From: Thiomargarita sp.
Lineage (GTDB): Bacteria > Pseudomonadota > Gammaproteobacteria > Beggiatoales > Beggiatoaceae
Assembly: GCA_020721025.1 (NCBI GenBank)
Contig: DYNO01000063.1
Location: 1 to 16,267 of the forward strand
Reading direction: 5' to 3'
Length of the DNA stretch: 16,267 nt
Positions within the stretch are counted from its first letter, which is position 1. Each line of letters begins with the position of its first letter. Positions 14,799 through 16,267 of the stretch are shown here, in pieces. The notes beneath the pieces are model-generated. The model saw nothing but the letters and a program-made list of their open reading frames with translations. It did no database searches and was not told where the DNA came from. The translations under genes were made by a program, and so were the position numbers.

Positions 14799-15659
14799 TC
14801 ATTTTGAAGGCGTGGCAATACTTTTGAGAATGTTACGCAATGAATCATAGTCTTTATCTACCACGGAGACAAAACCGGTCATTTCCGGACCTATCTTCGT
14901 AAGCACTTCTTTTCCCTGCGGGTCTTGTTTTAAATCTAACAGAGTCTGGCGGATTTTTTCCACCAATGCACTGGGAAGCAAACTATTCGCAACAAGAAGA
15001 TGGGTTGAAATGGGCGGAGAAGTCGCTAAAACCCGCATTCCTTTTTTCTGATGCTCCGTAAAAATTTCTTCCGCCAAAGCCCCCGCAGCGTAATCGCCTA
15101 AAGTAACTCCATAAATCACATTGTCATGATTCTTGAGAAACTCATGCCCTGCCAATTTATCCAATGAAACACCCGCTTCTGCCAGCATATAACGCGGTAC
15201 TTGCGCGCTTAAAGTGGAATTAGCATCTCCGAACGCAAACCGTTTTCCAATCAGTTCCTTCAGATTTTTAATTTCACTGGTTTCAGTCACAAAGATAATG
15301 CCGTGAAATGTTGGTTTGCCATGAATTTCATAACGTGCTAACAACGGTTTTTTACCATATTTTTCAACCAGTTTGATGTAAGGACTGCCACCCAATAATG
15401 CGATGTCGATTTTATTCTCTCCTGCTTTTTGCAAGTGTTCATCGTAATTTTTGGCAATTTCTAATGAAACGGGAATATTTAATTTCTTGCTCAGATAGTC
15501 GGCAAGTGGTGTGTATTTTTGGGTTAGTTGACCCGCAGTTAAGTAAGGCATAAGTCCCAAGGTCAGCGATTCTGGTGGTTTATCCTGTGCGTAAAGCGGG
15601 GAAATGAGCGACGATAACACGATCCAACCAAGCAATTGATACAAACGATGAATGAACAT
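14799..15659 (-). CDS. PhnD-like periplasmic substrate-binding protein
   Basis: The protein belongs to the phosphate/phosphite/phosphonate ABC-type binding-protein family (PhnD-like). It has a signal peptide (MFIHRLYQLLGW... ending SPLYA before QDKPP), the opening LTLGLMPYLT, the binding-site loop IDIALLGGSPYIKL and the second loop FGDANSTLSAQVPRYMLAEA, followed by a helical C-terminal part. The ATG at 15659 is chosen because AGGA stands seven bases before it; an in-frame GTG at 15677 has no such site. No ABC permease or ATPase gene is nearby. Instead, two histidine-kinase genes follow on the same strand, so it may act as a sensory binding protein rather than a transporter component. Its true ligand is not known; the family binds diverse oxyanions and small molecules. 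Confidence 0.88.
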   Translation of the reverse strand: MFIHRLYQLLGWIVLSSLISPLYAQDKPPESLTLGLMPYLTAGQLTQKYTPLADYLSKKLNIPVSLEIAKNYDEHLQKAGENKIDIALLGGSPYIKLVEKYGKKPLLARYEIHGKPTFHGIIFVTETSEIKNLKELIGKRFAFGDANSTLSAQVPRYMLAEAGVSLDKLAGHEFLKNHDNVIYGVTLGDYAAGALAEEIFTEHQKKGMRVLATSPPISTHLLVANSLLPSALVEKIRQTLLDLKQDPQGKEVLTKIGPEMTGFVSVVDKDYDSLRNILKSIATPSK

Positions 15660-15910
15660 AAATATTTCCTGTGTCACTTTGGGGCGTGAATGAGGTAAAA
15701 AAAGTTAGATTTTGCACCCAAACTTGTTTCAAACTTTGTCAACTATATCATATCATAGAAATTATGCAGTTTAAATCGAATATTCGGTTGATTTAGATTG
15801 TTAGTATTCTCACTTATTTATATATTTCAATCGATTAAATAGCATATCAACATCGTTTTCCGCTCATTTCCAACACGCCTGTGTCGCCGATTCAAATTTT
15901 GGATTTACTC
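15660..15910. other. Intergenic stretch upstream of the binding-protein gene
   Basis: No convincing gene was found. On the minus strand TTGACA is present (around 15738-15743) but no good -10 lies at the right distance, so the promoter remains uncertain. On the plus strand an open frame from about 15843 runs through the tandem repeat into the transposon left end; it has no start signal. Confidence 0.4.
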
Positions 15911-15982
15911 ATTTTTCGATGAGATGCTGAACGAATGGCTCAGTGATTTTTTCGATGAGATGCTGAACGAATGGCTCAGTGA
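15911..15982. repeat. Tandem duplication, 2 x 36 bp
   Basis: Units at 15911-15946 and 15947-15982 differ at one base (first position). The period is a multiple of three. Read on the plus strand the units encode FFDEMLNEWLSD twice; read on the minus strand they encode ITEPFVQHLIEK twice. Both frames are open, so the coding strand, if any, cannot be decided. The second unit ends about 4 bases before the left end of the adjacent IS605-type element. Confidence 0.85.
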
Positions 15983-15986
15983 TATA

Positions 15987-16089
15987 GTGTTCCTAAATCG
16001 TTTATAGATTTGTCGATTGATAACCACTATTGTATAATTGGGTCGAATTAAAAAATCTTACAAGTTATTTAAAGTAGCGGATTCAAGCC
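15987..16089 (+). mobile_element. Left end of IS605-type tnpB element (copy C)
   Basis: The sequence from gtgttcctaaatcg to the ATG at 16090 matches the left ends of copies A and B with scattered changes. AAATC and GATTT around position 16000 can pair across a short loop, consistent with the subterminal hairpin of IS200/IS605 ends. The element continues beyond the window. No tnpA of the Y1 type precedes tnpB, so this is a tnpB-only element as far as visible. Confidence 0.72.
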
Positions 16090-16267
16090 ATGTTATTAGC
16101 ACATAAGATTGAATTAAGACCCACAGAGGAACAAAAAGAATACCTCAATAAGGCTTGTGGTACGGTCAGACATTGCTATAATCAATTACTTGAACGCTTT
16201 AGCCAAAAAGAAAATCCATTTTCATTGCAAGCTGCCAATGCGTTTTATCGAGAAATACGTGCTACTT
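16090..16267 (+). CDS. tnpB: IS605-type TnpB, N-terminal part (runs off the window)
   Basis: The reading frame starts MLLAHKIELRPTEEQKEYLN and continues through ACGTVRHCYNQLLERFSQK and NPFSLQAANAFYREIRAT without interruption to the last base. This is the N-terminal region of the IS605 OrfB branch of TnpB. Compared with copies A and B it lacks both the 5-base deletion and the TAA stop, so it may be the intact member of the family. Only 59 residues are visible, so RuvC integrity cannot be judged. There is no strong ribosome site; agcgg lies 13-9 bases upstream of the ATG. Confidence 0.85.
   Translation, partial: MLLAHKIELRPTEEQKEYLNKACGTVRHCYNQLLERFSQKENPFSLQAANAFYREIRAT

Noticed and set aside
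1..16267. CRISPR array, tRNA or rRNA genes
   Set aside because: No regularly spaced repeats beyond the single 36-bp tandem pair, no cloverleaf with a TTCGA-type arm and no rRNA-like conserved segments were noticed.

Overview
The window looks like an accessory-rich stretch of a gammaproteobacterial chromosome, plausibly a filamentous or giant sulfur bacterium of the Beggiatoaceae type. That placement is inference from four things: AT-leaning composition, system I cytochrome c maturation genes, large hybrid histidine kinases, and dense IS607/IS605 debris. No rRNA, tRNA or CRISPR array was seen.

Left part (1-6330). A secreted ankyrin-repeat protein (minus strand) is followed by a composite transposon graveyard (about 1428-2812). 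Here the 5' end of an IS605-type tnpB is fused to a decayed IS607 tnpA-tnpB pair. Next come ccmF, ccmE and a small ccmD, a partial cytochrome c maturation operon without ccmABC or ccmGH beside it. Upstream of ccmD lie a broken PIN-domain (VapC-like) toxin gene and a second IS605-type tnpB remnant. The two tnpB remnants form near-identical direct repeats of roughly 330 bp that bracket ccmDEF and share the same inactivating lesions.

Middle part (6330-10340). A TonB-dependent outer-membrane receptor gene is split by an IS607-family element with apparently intact tnpA (serine recombinase) and tnpB (RuvC nuclease). The two receptor pieces do not add up to a whole protein; part of the barrel seems to have been lost.

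Right part (10345-16267). Three minus-strand genes form a plausible sensory set: a PhnD-like periplasmic binding protein, a membrane-bound hybrid histidine kinase (two PAS domains, HisKA, HATPase, receiver) and a soluble receiver-kinase. The window ends inside a third, apparently undamaged copy of the IS605-type tnpB, preceded by a 36-bp tandem duplication.

The most interesting pattern is a short palindrome present three times, each time inside a transposase remnant. The stem bases differ but remain paired, and all three have a GAAA loop in the same strand orientation, which suggests a structured element under constraint. It resembles the short palindromes of dRS3 or Rickettsia palindromic element type.
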